From: Alkalicoccus luteus
GTDB taxonomy: Bacteria > Bacillota > Bacilli > Bacillales > Salisediminibacteriaceae
Reading direction: 5' to 3'
Assembly: GCF_012034335.1 (NCBI RefSeq)
Contig: NZ_JAATHJ010000007.1
Span: 1 to 64,000, forward strand
Length of the DNA: 64,000 nucleotides
Shown: positions 42,526 to 51,320 of the stretch, piece by piece
Position numbering within the stretch: position 1 is the first letter of the stretch
Layout: each line of letters opens with the position of its first letter
Position numbers and translations under genes: made by a program
Notes under the pieces: generated by a model
The model's database searches: none
Seen by the model: only the letters and a program-made list of their open reading frames with translations
What the model was told of the DNA's origin: nothing

Positions 42526-44081
42526 CGAATATAGAAACGTTTTTTCAACTGCTTCGTGAGCGATCGGATCTACTGACGACTGCTTTGTGGCAGCATATTG
42601 AGATGTCGCTGATTTCCCTTTTGATTGCGGTTTTTATCGCTGTACCGCTCGGCATTTTCCTCGCTATGTACAAAAAAGGAGCTGAGCCAGTTATCGGAAC
42701 GACAGCAGTCATACAGACTATACCTAGTCTTGCACTGCTGGGGTTTCTAATACCATTTGTCGGCATCGGAACTACGCCGGCGATCATCGCTCTCTCTGCC
42801 TATGCGCTGATGCCGATTCTTCGAAACACCTACACCGGTGTTAAAGGAGTAGATCCCGCTCTTGCCGAAGCGGCCCGCGGAATGGGGATGACTTACCAGC
42901 AGCAGCTGATGAAAGTACAGCTTCCTCTCGCTATGCCTACAATCATGGCAGGAATTCGAACTGGTATGGTGCTAATCGTGGGAACTGCTACTCTCGCAGC
43001 GTTAGTCGGTGCCGGTGGGTTAGGTGACTTGATCATGACCGGACTGAACAGAAGCAATAACTATTACATCCTGATGGGCGCGATCCCGGCAGCTCTGCTG
43101 GCCTTGTTATTTGACGCTGTTCTGCGAATGACTGAAAAGCGGTCGAGCGGATCGTCCATTCGTCCGATCTTTGCTGTTGTAACAGCAGCTATTCTCCTCG
43201 TGGCGGTGCCAAACGTCTATCAGGCTTTTGATGGACGCGGTGGAGGTGCTGAAGAAATAACGCTGGCCGGAAAGCTGGGAGCCGAACCTGAGATCATCAT
43301 CAACATGTACAAACTGCTGATTGAAGAAGAAACGAATTACGAAGTTGTACTGGAAGAAGGATTAGGTCAGACTGATATCGTGTTTCAAGCGCTGTTAAAT
43401 GAGGATATTGATGGATATTTTGAATTTACCGGCACTGCGATAACGAATTTGCTGAACGAAGAGCCGGTTTCAAATGATGAAGAAGAAGCGTTTATTCAAG
43501 CACGGGACGGAATGTTTGATGAATACGGCCTTGTCTTTCTGGAGCCGATGGCCTACCAGAACACCTATGCGCTGGCTGTAACAGAAGAACTGCAGGAGGA
43601 AACAGGAGTGGAAACAATTTCAGACCTTACTTCCTTTGAAGATGAGCTGACCGCTGCGTTTACTTTTGAATTTTTCGACCGCACGAGTGACGGATATCCC
43701 GGAATACAAGAGGTGTACGGGCTGGATATAGCCGATGTTCAGACAATGGATCCTGGCTTACGGTCTGAAGCGCTGGTTGCCGGAGATGTCGACGTAATCG
43801 ATGCTTATTCGACAGACAGTTATATGATTCGTTACAATCTCATTGCACTGGAAGACGATGAGAATGTATTCCCACCTTTCAACGGGGCTCCGCTTTTACG
43901 GGAGGATGTTCTGATCGACTATCCTGAGCTGGAACCGATCCTGAATCAGCTCGGGGGAATGATCTCTGAAGAGGAAATGATGGAAATGAATTACGAAGTT
44001 GATGAAAATGATGCGGATGCAAGCGCAGTCGCAGAAAATTATCTTGTTGAGGCAGGTTTACTGCCGGCAAATGGTGAATAA
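42522..44081 (+). CDS. opuFB: Fused permease/substrate-binding protein, OpuF type
   Basis: The 519-residue protein has an N-terminal permease domain (about 20-230, with the coupling loop ALAEAARGMGMT and six helices) and a C-terminal periplasm-facing type II binding domain (about 245-515). Tyr-rich pocket stretches of OpuCC type are present (DGYFEFTGTA, NTYAL, DGYPG, DAYSTDSY), and I see no Trp in the binding domain. The domain is rich in Glu and Asp. This two-gene fused layout defines the OpuF type of Bacillus. Confidence 0.9.
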   Translation: MTNIETFFQLLRERSDLLTTALWQHIEMSLISLLIAVFIAVPLGIFLAMYKKGAEPVIGTTAVIQTIPSLALLGFLIPFVGIGTTPAIIALSAYALMPILRNTYTGVKGVDPALAEAARGMGMTYQQQLMKVQLPLAMPTIMAGIRTGMVLIVGTATLAALVGAGGLGDLIMTGLNRSNNYYILMGAIPAALLALLFDAVLRMTEKRSSGSSIRPIFAVVTAAILLVAVPNVYQAFDGRGGGAEEITLAGKLGAEPEIIINMYKLLIEEETNYEVVLEEGLGQTDIVFQALLNEDIDGYFEFTGTAITNLLNEEPVSNDEEEAFIQARDGMFDEYGLVFLEPMAYQNTYALAVTEELQEETGVETISDLTSFEDELTAAFTFEFFDRTSDGYPGIQEVYGLDIADVQTMDPGLRSEALVAGDVDVIDAYSTDSYMIRYNLIALEDDENVFPPFNGAPLLREDVLIDYPELEPILNQLGGMISEEEMMEMNYEVDENDADASAVAENYLVEAGLLPANGE

Positions 44082-44134
44082 GTAAAGTATAGAATCAATT
44101 TTGCCGGTAATCGGCCGTTAAAGGGGGAATCAGA

Positions 44135-44557
44135 ATGTTTCAGCATATTCTGCTAGCAGGCGACGGCTCTAAGCATGCGATGCGGGCATGTGAGAAAGCT
44201 GCCTATATTGCTTCACGCACTGAAGGTGCCCAGATCACACTTATACATGTAGTCGATGACCTCCCGACAAGAACAGACGTAATGGATGAAGAAATGCGTC
44301 CAAGGGACATTCCATCTCATCGAAAAAAACGAGTGGAGTCGATGGAGCATTACTTGCAGGGAAAGGAAGTACACTATACCGTAAAGCACATATTCGGAGA
44401 GCCTGGACCTGCCATCGTGAGAGAAGCCAATGAACAGAAAGCGGATTTGGTCGTCATCGGCAGCAGAGGCTTAAACCAGTTTCAGCAAATGGTGCTTGGG
44501 AGCGTGTCACATAAAGTGGCAAAGCGCGCCGAATGTCCGGTTATGATTGTTAAATAG
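44135..44557 (+). CDS. Universal stress protein (UspA family)
   Basis: The 140-residue protein has the ATP-binding motif G-x2-G-x9-G-S in VIGSRGLNQFQQMVLGSVS, and ends PVMIVK like other UspA proteins. GGGGGAA precedes ATG 44135. It sits 11 bases before yneT, so the two are probably cotranscribed. Confidence 0.93.
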   Translation: MFQHILLAGDGSKHAMRACEKAAYIASRTEGAQITLIHVVDDLPTRTDVMDEEMRPRDIPSHRKKRVESMEHYLQGKEVHYTVKHIFGEPGPAIVREANEQKADLVVIGSRGLNQFQQMVLGSVSHKVAKRAECPVMIVK

Positions 44558-44568
44558 GAGGAATAAAT

Positions 44569-44976
44569 ATGCTGAACCAAGAGCAAAAACGCGAGCTGCT
44601 GGAAACTGCAAACGTCATCGCAGTTGTAGGTCTTTCGGATAAACCGCACCGTACTTCATACCAAGTATCAGAAGCCATGCAAAAAGCGGGCTATACGATC
44701 ATACCAGTTAATCCGAACGTGAATGAAGTGCTTGGAGAAAAATCGCTGTCGTCTATCAGAGAACTTCCGTCAGACGTAGATCTCGTAAACGTATTCCGGC
44801 GCAGTGAATTCCTTCCTGAGCTGGCAGACGATTTTCTGGAAACAAACATCCCCGCATTCTGGGCCCAGCTGGGCGTATTTGATCGGGGTACGGCGGAAAA
44901 ACTGGAACGCGGCGGGAAACAAGTCGTCATGGATGCCTGTATTAAGGTGGATCATGCCCTGTTAGTAAAAAAATAA
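44569..44976 (+). CDS. yneT: YneT, CoA-binding domain protein
   Basis: The 135-residue Rossmann-type CoA-binding protein has VIAVVGLSDKPHRTSYQVSE and GYTIIPVNPNVNEVLG, the nucleotide-binding N-terminus of this family, and WAQLGVFD near the C-terminus. Its function is unknown. It lies directly upstream of parE as in B. subtilis. Confidence 0.9.
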   Translation: MLNQEQKRELLETANVIAVVGLSDKPHRTSYQVSEAMQKAGYTIIPVNPNVNEVLGEKSLSSIRELPSDVDLVNVFRRSEFLPELADDFLETNIPAFWAQLGVFDRGTAEKLERGGKQVVMDACIKVDHALLVKK

Positions 44977-45041
44977 TCAGGCAAATACTGAGTTTCATTA
45001 ACATGGGTTAATTGCAAGCGGTATAAGTGAATGCAAAAAAG

Positions 45042-45079
45042 AACCCGGTGCAGGGCGTTCATTCCTGCCCGGGTTTTTT
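45042..45079 (+). terminator. Terminator after yneT
   Basis: AACCCGG pairs with CCGGGTT, with an inner GCAGG/CCTGC helix, followed by TTTTTT. Confidence 0.85.
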
Positions 45080-45142
45080 GTTCATGCTAAAACGGAAGAC
45101 GGTTGAGTATATCGAATACCCTCAAGTCAATTTAAATTAATA

Positions 45143-45156
45143 CGTACATACGTTTG
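45143..45156 (+). promoter_or_regulatory. LexA-like box upstream of parE
   Basis: CGTACATACGTTTG differs from the Bacillus SOS consensus CGAAC-N4-GTTCG at one base in each half. It overlaps the -35 of the promoter at 45154-45183. parEC is, to my recollection, a LexA target in B. subtilis, but that is not checked here. Confidence 0.55.
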
Positions 45157-45183
45157 ACAAGTGTTGCACCTTTGCGCTAATAA
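45154..45183 (+). promoter_or_regulatory. SigA-type promoter of parE-parC
   Basis: TTGACA (45154-45159) and TAATAA (45178-45183) are 18 bases apart. Confidence 0.6.
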
Positions 45184-45269
45184 TAGATACAGAGAAAGCC
45201 GTGATACGGAATTGAAAGTGTGGTAAAGTAAGACAGGCACAAGGACCTGCAGGAAAGGGGTTACGATAA

Positions 45270-47234
45270 GTGGTTAAACAGACTTTTGATTATAATGATG
45301 AAGCAATACAGGTGCTGGAGGGACTGGAAGCAGTCAGAAAAAGACCTGGTATGTATATCGGGAGCACCGATCACCGTGGCCTTCACCATCTGATATTTGA
45401 AATAGTAGACAACTCCGTTGATGAAATATTAGCCGGCTTCGGCAACACGATTGAAGTAACGCTTCACCGAGATGATTCTGTAACGGTCCGGGATAACGGA
45501 CGCGGCTATCCGACAGGCATGCACGCCATGGGTAAACCGACGCCCGAAGTTATTTTAACAGTTCTTCACGCTGGCGGTAAATTCGGACAGGGAGGCTACA
45601 AAACGAGCGGAGGCCTTCATGGGGTCGGTGCTTCTGTTGTAAATGCTCTGTCTTCCGAATTAAAAGTAGTAATCCACCGGGACGGCTCGGTTTATGAACA
45701 GACATTTCTGCATGGCGGAAAACCTGCAGGAACGCTTAAAAAAACAGGATCAACAAAAAAAACCGGGACAATATTAACGTTTAAGCCGGATGAACTGATT
45801 TTTCAGCAGCGCAGCTTCCATTACGAAACAGTTGCTGAACGGCTTCGTGAGGCAGCCTTCCTTTTAAAAGGAACAACGTTGAAGCTTCTGGATGAGCGAA
45901 GCGGCGAGAGTGAAACGTTTTTATACGAAACGGGGATTGAGGCGTTCGTTGATTATTTAAATGAAGGAAAAGAAACACTTCACCGCGTCGTATCGATGGA
46001 AGGTGTACAGGACGAAATTGAAGTTGATTTTGCTTTTCAATACAATGACGCCTATACTGAGAATATTTTGTCATTTGTTAATAATGTCAGAACGAAAGAC
46101 GGCGGCACCCATGAACTAGGTGTAAAAACCGCGGTCACGAGAACAGTCAATGAGCACGCCAGAAAGCTTTCCCTACTGAAAGAAAAGGACAAAAATCTGG
46201 ATGGCAGCGACATTCGTGAAGGTTTTACAGGCGTTCTTTCCGTACGAGTGCCGGAGCACCTGCTTCAATTCGAGGGACAGACAAAAAGTAAACTTGGTAC
46301 AGCTCAGGCCCGCACGGCAGTGGATCAGGTCATTACATCGCGTCTGATGTATTATCTGGAAGAAAATCCGGAGTTCAGCAATGCACTCATTCGTAAAGCG
46401 GTACGTGCTTCCCAGGCCAGAGAGGCTGCACGTAAAGCACGTGAGGAAGCCAGAAGCGGCAAGAAAAACAAGCGTAAGGATGCAATGCTTTCCGGAAAGC
46501 TGACACCCGCTCAAAGTAAAAATGCAGCTAAAAATGAACTGTATCTTGTAGAGGGTGATTCAGCAGGCGGTTCAGCGAAGCAGGGCCGGGACAGGAAATT
46601 TCAGGCCGTCCTTCCCCTCCGCGGAAAAGTGATCAATACCGAAAAAGCAAAGCTTGCTGATATTATGAAAAACGAAGAAATACGAACGATAATCTACGCT
46701 GTAGGTGGAGATGTCGGAGCTGATTTTGATGTGACGAGTATTAATTATGACAAAATTGTCATTATGACCGATGCAGATACGGACGGAGCGCACATCCAGG
46801 TTCTGCTGCTGACATTCTTCTACCGCTATATGCGTCCGCTCATCGAGCATGGAAAAGTATATATTGCACTTCCGCCTCTGTATAAAGTCAGCCGTGGGAC
46901 AGGCAAAAAAGAGAAAGTTGAATATGCGTGGAACGAAGATGGCCTGCAGGACGCAATGAAACAGGTAGGCAAAGGTTATACGGTTCAGCGCTATAAAGGG
47001 TTGGGTGAAATGGATGCCACTCAGCTTTGGGAAACCACAATGGACCCCGAATCACGCACGCTGGTGCGGGTAACGCTGGATGATATTGCGCGAGCTGAAA
47101 AGCATGTATCGACGCTAATGGGAGATAAGGTCGAACCGCGCAGAAACTGGATTGAAAAACATGTTGCTTTCGGGCTCGACGAGGAAAGCAATATTATGGA
47201 AAACGATAGTCTGCACGTAACTGAGGAGGATTAG
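45270..47234 (+). CDS. parE: DNA topoisomerase IV subunit B
   Basis: The 654-residue ParE has the GHKL ATPase domain (EIVDNSVDEI, RDNGRGYPTG and GGLHGVGASVVNAL) and the TOPRIM domain (YLVEGDSAGGSAKQGRDRKFQ, MTDADTDGAHI). With ParC it unlinks sister chromosomes. It starts at GTG 45270, with AAAGGGG upstream. Two bases separate it from parC, so they form one operon. Order and length match B. subtilis rather than gyrB. Confidence 0.97.
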   Translation: MVKQTFDYNDEAIQVLEGLEAVRKRPGMYIGSTDHRGLHHLIFEIVDNSVDEILAGFGNTIEVTLHRDDSVTVRDNGRGYPTGMHAMGKPTPEVILTVLHAGGKFGQGGYKTSGGLHGVGASVVNALSSELKVVIHRDGSVYEQTFLHGGKPAGTLKKTGSTKKTGTILTFKPDELIFQQRSFHYETVAERLREAAFLLKGTTLKLLDERSGESETFLYETGIEAFVDYLNEGKETLHRVVSMEGVQDEIEVDFAFQYNDAYTENILSFVNNVRTKDGGTHELGVKTAVTRTVNEHARKLSLLKEKDKNLDGSDIREGFTGVLSVRVPEHLLQFEGQTKSKLGTAQARTAVDQVITSRLMYYLEENPEFSNALIRKAVRASQAREAARKAREEARSGKKNKRKDAMLSGKLTPAQSKNAAKNELYLVEGDSAGGSAKQGRDRKFQAVLPLRGKVINTEKAKLADIMKNEEIRTIIYAVGGDVGADFDVTSINYDKIVIMTDADTDGAHIQVLLLTFFYRYMRPLIEHGKVYIALPPLYKVSRGTGKKEKVEYAWNEDGLQDAMKQVGKGYTVQRYKGLGEMDATQLWETTMDPESRTLVRVTLDDIARAEKHVSTLMGDKVEPRRNWIEKHVAFGLDEESNIMENDSLHVTEED

Positions 47235-47236
47235 TT

Positions 47237-49654
47237 TTGGCTGAGAAAGAGCGATATCTCGACCTTCCGCTCGAGGAAGTACTTGGAGACCGATTTGGCA
47301 GATACAGTAAATACATCATTCAAGATAGAGCACTTCCAGACGCAAGGGACGGCTTGAAGCCGGTGCAACGGCGTATTCTGTACGCCATGTATACGGATCG
47401 GAACACATCTGATAAACCGTTCCGGAAATCAGCGAAGACTGTTGGTAACGTTATCGGTAATTACCACCCTCATGGGGATTCTTCGGTGTATGAGGCTATG
47501 ATCCGTCAAAGTCAGCACTGGAAAATGAGAATGCCGTTAGTGGAAATGCACGGGAATAATGGATCAGTAGACGGCGATCCGCCGGCTGCCATGCGCTATA
47601 CGGAAGCCCGTATGGCAAAGCTGTCAGAAACGATGCTGACCGATATTCATAAGCAGACCGTCGATTTCATGCCCAACTTTGATGATTCCCAGGAGGAACC
47701 GGTGGTATTGCCTGCTCCGTTCCCAAATCTTATCGTAAACGGCTCTACAGGTATCTCCAGCGGATACGCGACCGATATTCCGCCGCACAATCTGGGAGAG
47801 GTTATCGATGCGGCTGTTAAGCTGATAGATCAGCCCGATGCATCAATCGATAAACTAATGGAAACGATTAAAGGCCCTGATTTTCCTACCGGCGGTATTA
47901 TTCAAGGCGTCGAAGGAATCAGACAAGCATATGAAACCGGACGAGGAAAAGTAGTCGTTCGAGGAAGAGCTGAAATAGAAGCGCTTCGCGGCTCCAGAGA
48001 ACAGATCGTAATCACGGAAATTCCATTTGAAATTAATAAAGCTTCACTCGTTAAAAAGATGGACGAACTTCGCATTGATAAGAAAGTAGAAGGAATTGCG
48101 GAAGTCCGGGATGAAACAGATCGTACCGGGATGCGGATTGTAGTGGAGTTGAAAAAAGATGCGGATGCGAAAGGCGTATTGCATTATTTATATAAAGCAA
48201 CAGATTTGCAGACGCAGTTTAACTTTAATATGGTTGCAATCGCTGATAAAACTCCTCGGCTGATGAGTCTGAAATCCCTGTTGGAAGCTTATCTTGTGCA
48301 TCAGAAACAGGTAATCATCAGGCGGACGAATCACGATCTTCGTAAGGCAAAAGAACGTGCGCATGTGCTTGAGGGACTGATTAAAGCAGTTTCCATTCTT
48401 GATGAAGTGATAGCAGTTATCCGCTCTGCCAATGACAAACAGGATGCCCGCAGAAAGCTGCAGGAGGCGTTCTCATTCTCAGAGGAGCAGTCGGAAGCTA
48501 TCGTTATGCTTCAGCTCTACAGACTGACGAATACGGATATTACAACGCTTGAGAAAGAAGCAGAGCAGTTAAGAAAGAATATCGAGACATGGGAAGCCCT
48601 GCTTGGATCAGATAAAAAACTGGCAGCTGAAATGAAAAAGGAGCTGCGGAGCATTAAAAAAGACTTCAATGATGAGCGCCGGACGGATGTAGAAGAGCAA
48701 ATTGAGGAAATTAAAATTGATCTTGAAGTTCTTGTACCGCCTGAAGATGTACAAATTTCGGTATCCAAGGAAGGGTATTTAAAGCGCTCGAGCATTCGCA
48801 GCTATACAGCCTCCAATGGTGAAGCCCCTTCAATGAAAGAATCTGACAGGCTTCTATTCAGCGGGGAAGTCAATACTCAGGATACTGTTCTTCTCTTCAC
48901 GAAAAGCGGCTCATACGCCTATCTGCCTGTGCATAAAATTCCTGAAATGAAATGGAAAGACGCAGGGCAGCATCTGGCAAATATCATTTCGATTGATAGT
49001 CAGGACAGCATTGTCGCTGTAAGCGTAGTAAAACAGATTAAAGATGCTGTTGGCTACTATACGTTCGTGACGAAAAAAGGTCTTATTAAGCGGACACCTG
49101 TAAAAGATTACGAAGCGCAGCGGCATTCGAAGTCTCTGATGGCTGTTAAAGTAAAAAAAGAGGATGAGCTCATTCAGGTGCTTGAAACAAACGGTAATAC
49201 TACTTTGACTATCTCAACTCTGCACGGCTACAGTCTTACTTTTTCAGAAAATGAAGTAAGTCCAACCGGTCAGAGAACAAGCGGGATGAAGGCCATTAAT
49301 TTAAAAGATGAAGACTCAGTGGCTGGTGCATGTATTCAAAATGGAAGCAGCTCTCTGTTAATTGTCACTAACCGCGGAGCAGTGAAGCGCATGCTGCCAT
49401 CTGTGCTTGAAACAGGATCGAGAGCATCACGAGGCGTGCGTATTCTTAAGGAGCTTAAGAAGAATCCGCATCGAGTTGTATTCACAGCTGCTGTCAGCGG
49501 GGATGACGTCATTGCGATTCAAACAAACGACGGAGTAGTTGTAGAGCAGAATGCAGCCAAAGTCAGGCCCAGTGACCGTTACACGAACGGAAGCTTTGTC
49601 GTAGATGCAGCTGCAGGCGGAGGAATAAAAGACGTCTGGATTTATCGAAAATAA
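47237..49654 (+). CDS. parC: DNA topoisomerase IV subunit A
   Basis: The 805-residue ParC has the winged-helix domain with the catalytic Tyr in AAMRYTEARM, the quinolone-region stretch YHPHGDSSVYEAM, the tower and coiled-coil domains (about 330-490) and a C-terminal beta-propeller (about 495-800). It starts at TTG 47237 after GAGGAGG. A hairpin follows the gene. Confidence 0.97.
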   Translation: MAEKERYLDLPLEEVLGDRFGRYSKYIIQDRALPDARDGLKPVQRRILYAMYTDRNTSDKPFRKSAKTVGNVIGNYHPHGDSSVYEAMIRQSQHWKMRMPLVEMHGNNGSVDGDPPAAMRYTEARMAKLSETMLTDIHKQTVDFMPNFDDSQEEPVVLPAPFPNLIVNGSTGISSGYATDIPPHNLGEVIDAAVKLIDQPDASIDKLMETIKGPDFPTGGIIQGVEGIRQAYETGRGKVVVRGRAEIEALRGSREQIVITEIPFEINKASLVKKMDELRIDKKVEGIAEVRDETDRTGMRIVVELKKDADAKGVLHYLYKATDLQTQFNFNMVAIADKTPRLMSLKSLLEAYLVHQKQVIIRRTNHDLRKAKERAHVLEGLIKAVSILDEVIAVIRSANDKQDARRKLQEAFSFSEEQSEAIVMLQLYRLTNTDITTLEKEAEQLRKNIETWEALLGSDKKLAAEMKKELRSIKKDFNDERRTDVEEQIEEIKIDLEVLVPPEDVQISVSKEGYLKRSSIRSYTASNGEAPSMKESDRLLFSGEVNTQDTVLLFTKSGSYAYLPVHKIPEMKWKDAGQHLANIISIDSQDSIVAVSVVKQIKDAVGYYTFVTKKGLIKRTPVKDYEAQRHSKSLMAVKVKKEDELIQVLETNGNTTLTISTLHGYSLTFSENEVSPTGQRTSGMKAINLKDEDSVAGACIQNGSSSLLIVTNRGAVKRMLPSVLETGSRASRGVRILKELKKNPHRVVFTAAVSGDDVIAIQTNDGVVVEQNAAKVRPSDRYTNGSFVVDAAAGGGIKDVWIYRK

Positions 49655-49667
49655 AAATTGAAAATAG

Positions 49668-49699
49668 GGGAGGCAGCAGTTTAGTCTCCCTGACTTTTT
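49668..49699 (+). terminator. Terminator after parC
   Basis: GGGAG (49668-49672) pairs with CTCCC (49686-49690), and TGACTTTTT follows. The stem is short. Confidence 0.55.
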
Positions 49700-49707
49700 C
49701 ATAATGA

Positions 49708-49745
49708 TTGACTTAATTAAAGTATAATAGTATACAGTATTATAC
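49708..49745 (+). promoter_or_regulatory. Promoter with operator-like inverted repeat
   Basis: TTGACT (49708-49713), 17 bases, then TATACA (49731-49736). A perfect 8-base inverted repeat, GTATAATA (49722-49729) and TATTATAC (49738-49745), is centred on the -10. The repeat could be an operator, possibly for the gene it precedes. Confidence 0.55.
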
Positions 49746-49799
49746 CACTGTAAATTATATAAAAAATATATAGAAACAATTAACAAAGGAGGGGAACTG

Positions 49800-50606
49800 A
49801 TGCCTTTCGGCTATAGTCAATTCTTGCGTAAAGAGGGATTTAAGACTGTTACTATAGATGAGCATGTTCGTTATCTGGAGTACTTTTTTGCTTACGTCGA
49901 TGCACGTTATAAACGCAGAAAAGAACTTTTTGAAATAACGCCTGCTGACATCAAAGATTTTTTACACTCGCGTACCGATAGTAAGCCGCAGACAATCAAT
50001 AAAATTATCAGTATCTTGAAACGCTTTTTTGATTATGCGTGGCACGAAGGAAAAGTAGCAGTCGATCCGGCGCAGAAACTCGCATATGCTGCGATTGAGA
50101 TGGAAAGACTTGCATCACCAACTTATGAAGATATATTAACTATGGAAACCGCTTATTTACAATCTGAAGAACCAATAAAAAGAAAATGTATTTTTATATT
50201 AACCGTAGCAGGGCTTCGTCCTGATGAATTTGCGATTAAGATGGATGAAATCATTGTTGAGGCAACTAAAGTTAAACTATTTATCAGCAAGCAAGCACAT
50301 GAACGCATTTTAACGTTCTTAGATAAACGAGCTGAAGTTTTAACGCAGTATATAAACAGCCGCCATGGATATATTTATTTACTGTCATCAACTGATCGAA
50401 ATGGGACGGAGAAGCCTTTACAGCGAATGACGCTGACTATCAATCTGCAGAAAATATCTGAGTTTTTTCAGCTTGAATCGTCACTGACAACGAATACAAT
50501 CAGAAGAGCAAAGGCTCATTATTTGTTACAATCTATGACATATGAAGATGCTGCTGCGGAGCTTGGGATTGATAAAATCAGTTTAATGAAGCTCACTGCA
50601 GATTAA
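49800..50606 (+). CDS. Tyrosine-recombinase-like protein, probably inactive
   Basis: The 268-residue protein has a SAM-like N-terminal domain (about 5-90, with TPADIKDFL and TINKIISILKRFFDYAWHEGK) and a C-terminal domain recognisable as the recombinase fold by TVAGLRPDEFA (first Arg). In the active-site region it reads TNTIRRAKAHYLLQ, so the His of HxxR is Asn, and it ends LGIDKISLMKLTAD, where active enzymes have LGHSSISTTQIY; the nucleophile Tyr aligns with Thr. Strand exchange is therefore unlikely and DNA binding or regulation is more probable. AAAGGAGGGG lies before the ATG. The surroundings are AT-rich relative to parC. Confidence 0.75.
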   Translation: MPFGYSQFLRKEGFKTVTIDEHVRYLEYFFAYVDARYKRRKELFEITPADIKDFLHSRTDSKPQTINKIISILKRFFDYAWHEGKVAVDPAQKLAYAAIEMERLASPTYEDILTMETAYLQSEEPIKRKCIFILTVAGLRPDEFAIKMDEIIVEATKVKLFISKQAHERILTFLDKRAEVLTQYINSRHGYIYLLSSTDRNGTEKPLQRMTLTINLQKISEFFQLESSLTTNTIRRAKAHYLLQSMTYEDAAAELGIDKISLMKLTAD

Positions 50607-50718
50607 TGTTTATTTCATCTCAATTTCTGAAGTAATCTTTAGTTTTGAAACATAGTATTTGTTTCACTTGTTGGTTCGCATAATTTATATTATGTAAACT
50701 AGAATGGAATAAAAAACA

Positions 50719-50744
50719 AAGAGCAGTTTTTCAACTGCCCTCTT
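50719..50744. terminator. Terminator between the recombinase-like gene and the flavin reductase
   Basis: GAG-CAGTT-TTTC-AACTG-CCCTC forms a hairpin. On the reverse strand it is followed by TTTGTTTTTT, so it mainly serves the flavin reductase gene. Confidence 0.7.
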
Positions 50745-50751
50745 CGTCTGA

Positions 50752-51240
50752 TTACTTCTCGTAAAACGTATCCGGAATGGCACCGAACGTGCGCTGATGA
50801 TAAAGCAGCGGCTTTTTACCTGAATCATCTGTATCTTCTACTTTACCGATCAAAATCGTATGGTCGCCCGCATCAATCGTCTGAAACACGCTGCATTCCA
50901 GCAGACCACTGTATCCGGCAATAACCGGCAGTTCTCTGGATGACGTTTTCCAGTCAACCTGGCTGAACCGGTCTGTTCCTTTTGTTGCAAAAAGCATGCA
51001 TATGTCGCCCTGATCTGCAGCAAGTGTATGCACCGCAAATCCTTTTTGGTTTACAAACTCATCGTGTGTAGACACATTTTTATCAATCGCCCAGGATATG
51101 AGCATTGGATCCATTGAAACAGATGTAAATGAATTTACCGTGAGTCCTACTGGTTCTCCTTCAGCAGTTGCTGCAGTGACGACCGTCACACCGGTCGGAT
51201 AATTTCCCATAATACTTCTGAATGTTGTTTGATCTGCCAT
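50752..51240 (-). CDS. Flavin reductase-like FMN-binding protein
   Basis: The 162-residue protein has the flavin reductase fold: RSIMGNYPTGVTVVTA, LTVNSFTSVSMDPMLISWAI (FMN loop) and the C-terminal PLLYHQRTFGAI. It would supply reduced flavin to an oxygenase or reduce ferric compounds. ATG 51240 is chosen after GGAGTG; two codons upstream is another Met. Confidence 0.9.
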   Translation of the reverse strand: MADQTTFRSIMGNYPTGVTVVTAATAEGEPVGLTVNSFTSVSMDPMLISWAIDKNVSTHDEFVNQKGFAVHTLAADQGDICMLFATKGTDRFSQVDWKTSSRELPVIAGYSGLLECSVFQTIDAGDHTILIGKVEDTDDSGKKPLLYHQRTFGAIPDTFYEK

Positions 51241-51320
51241 GATAGTCACTCCATTCCCGTCTCAGTTTCATTTTTTTTCTACAATTCTACTTTATCATGA
51301 TAATTGAACGATTGCGAAGA

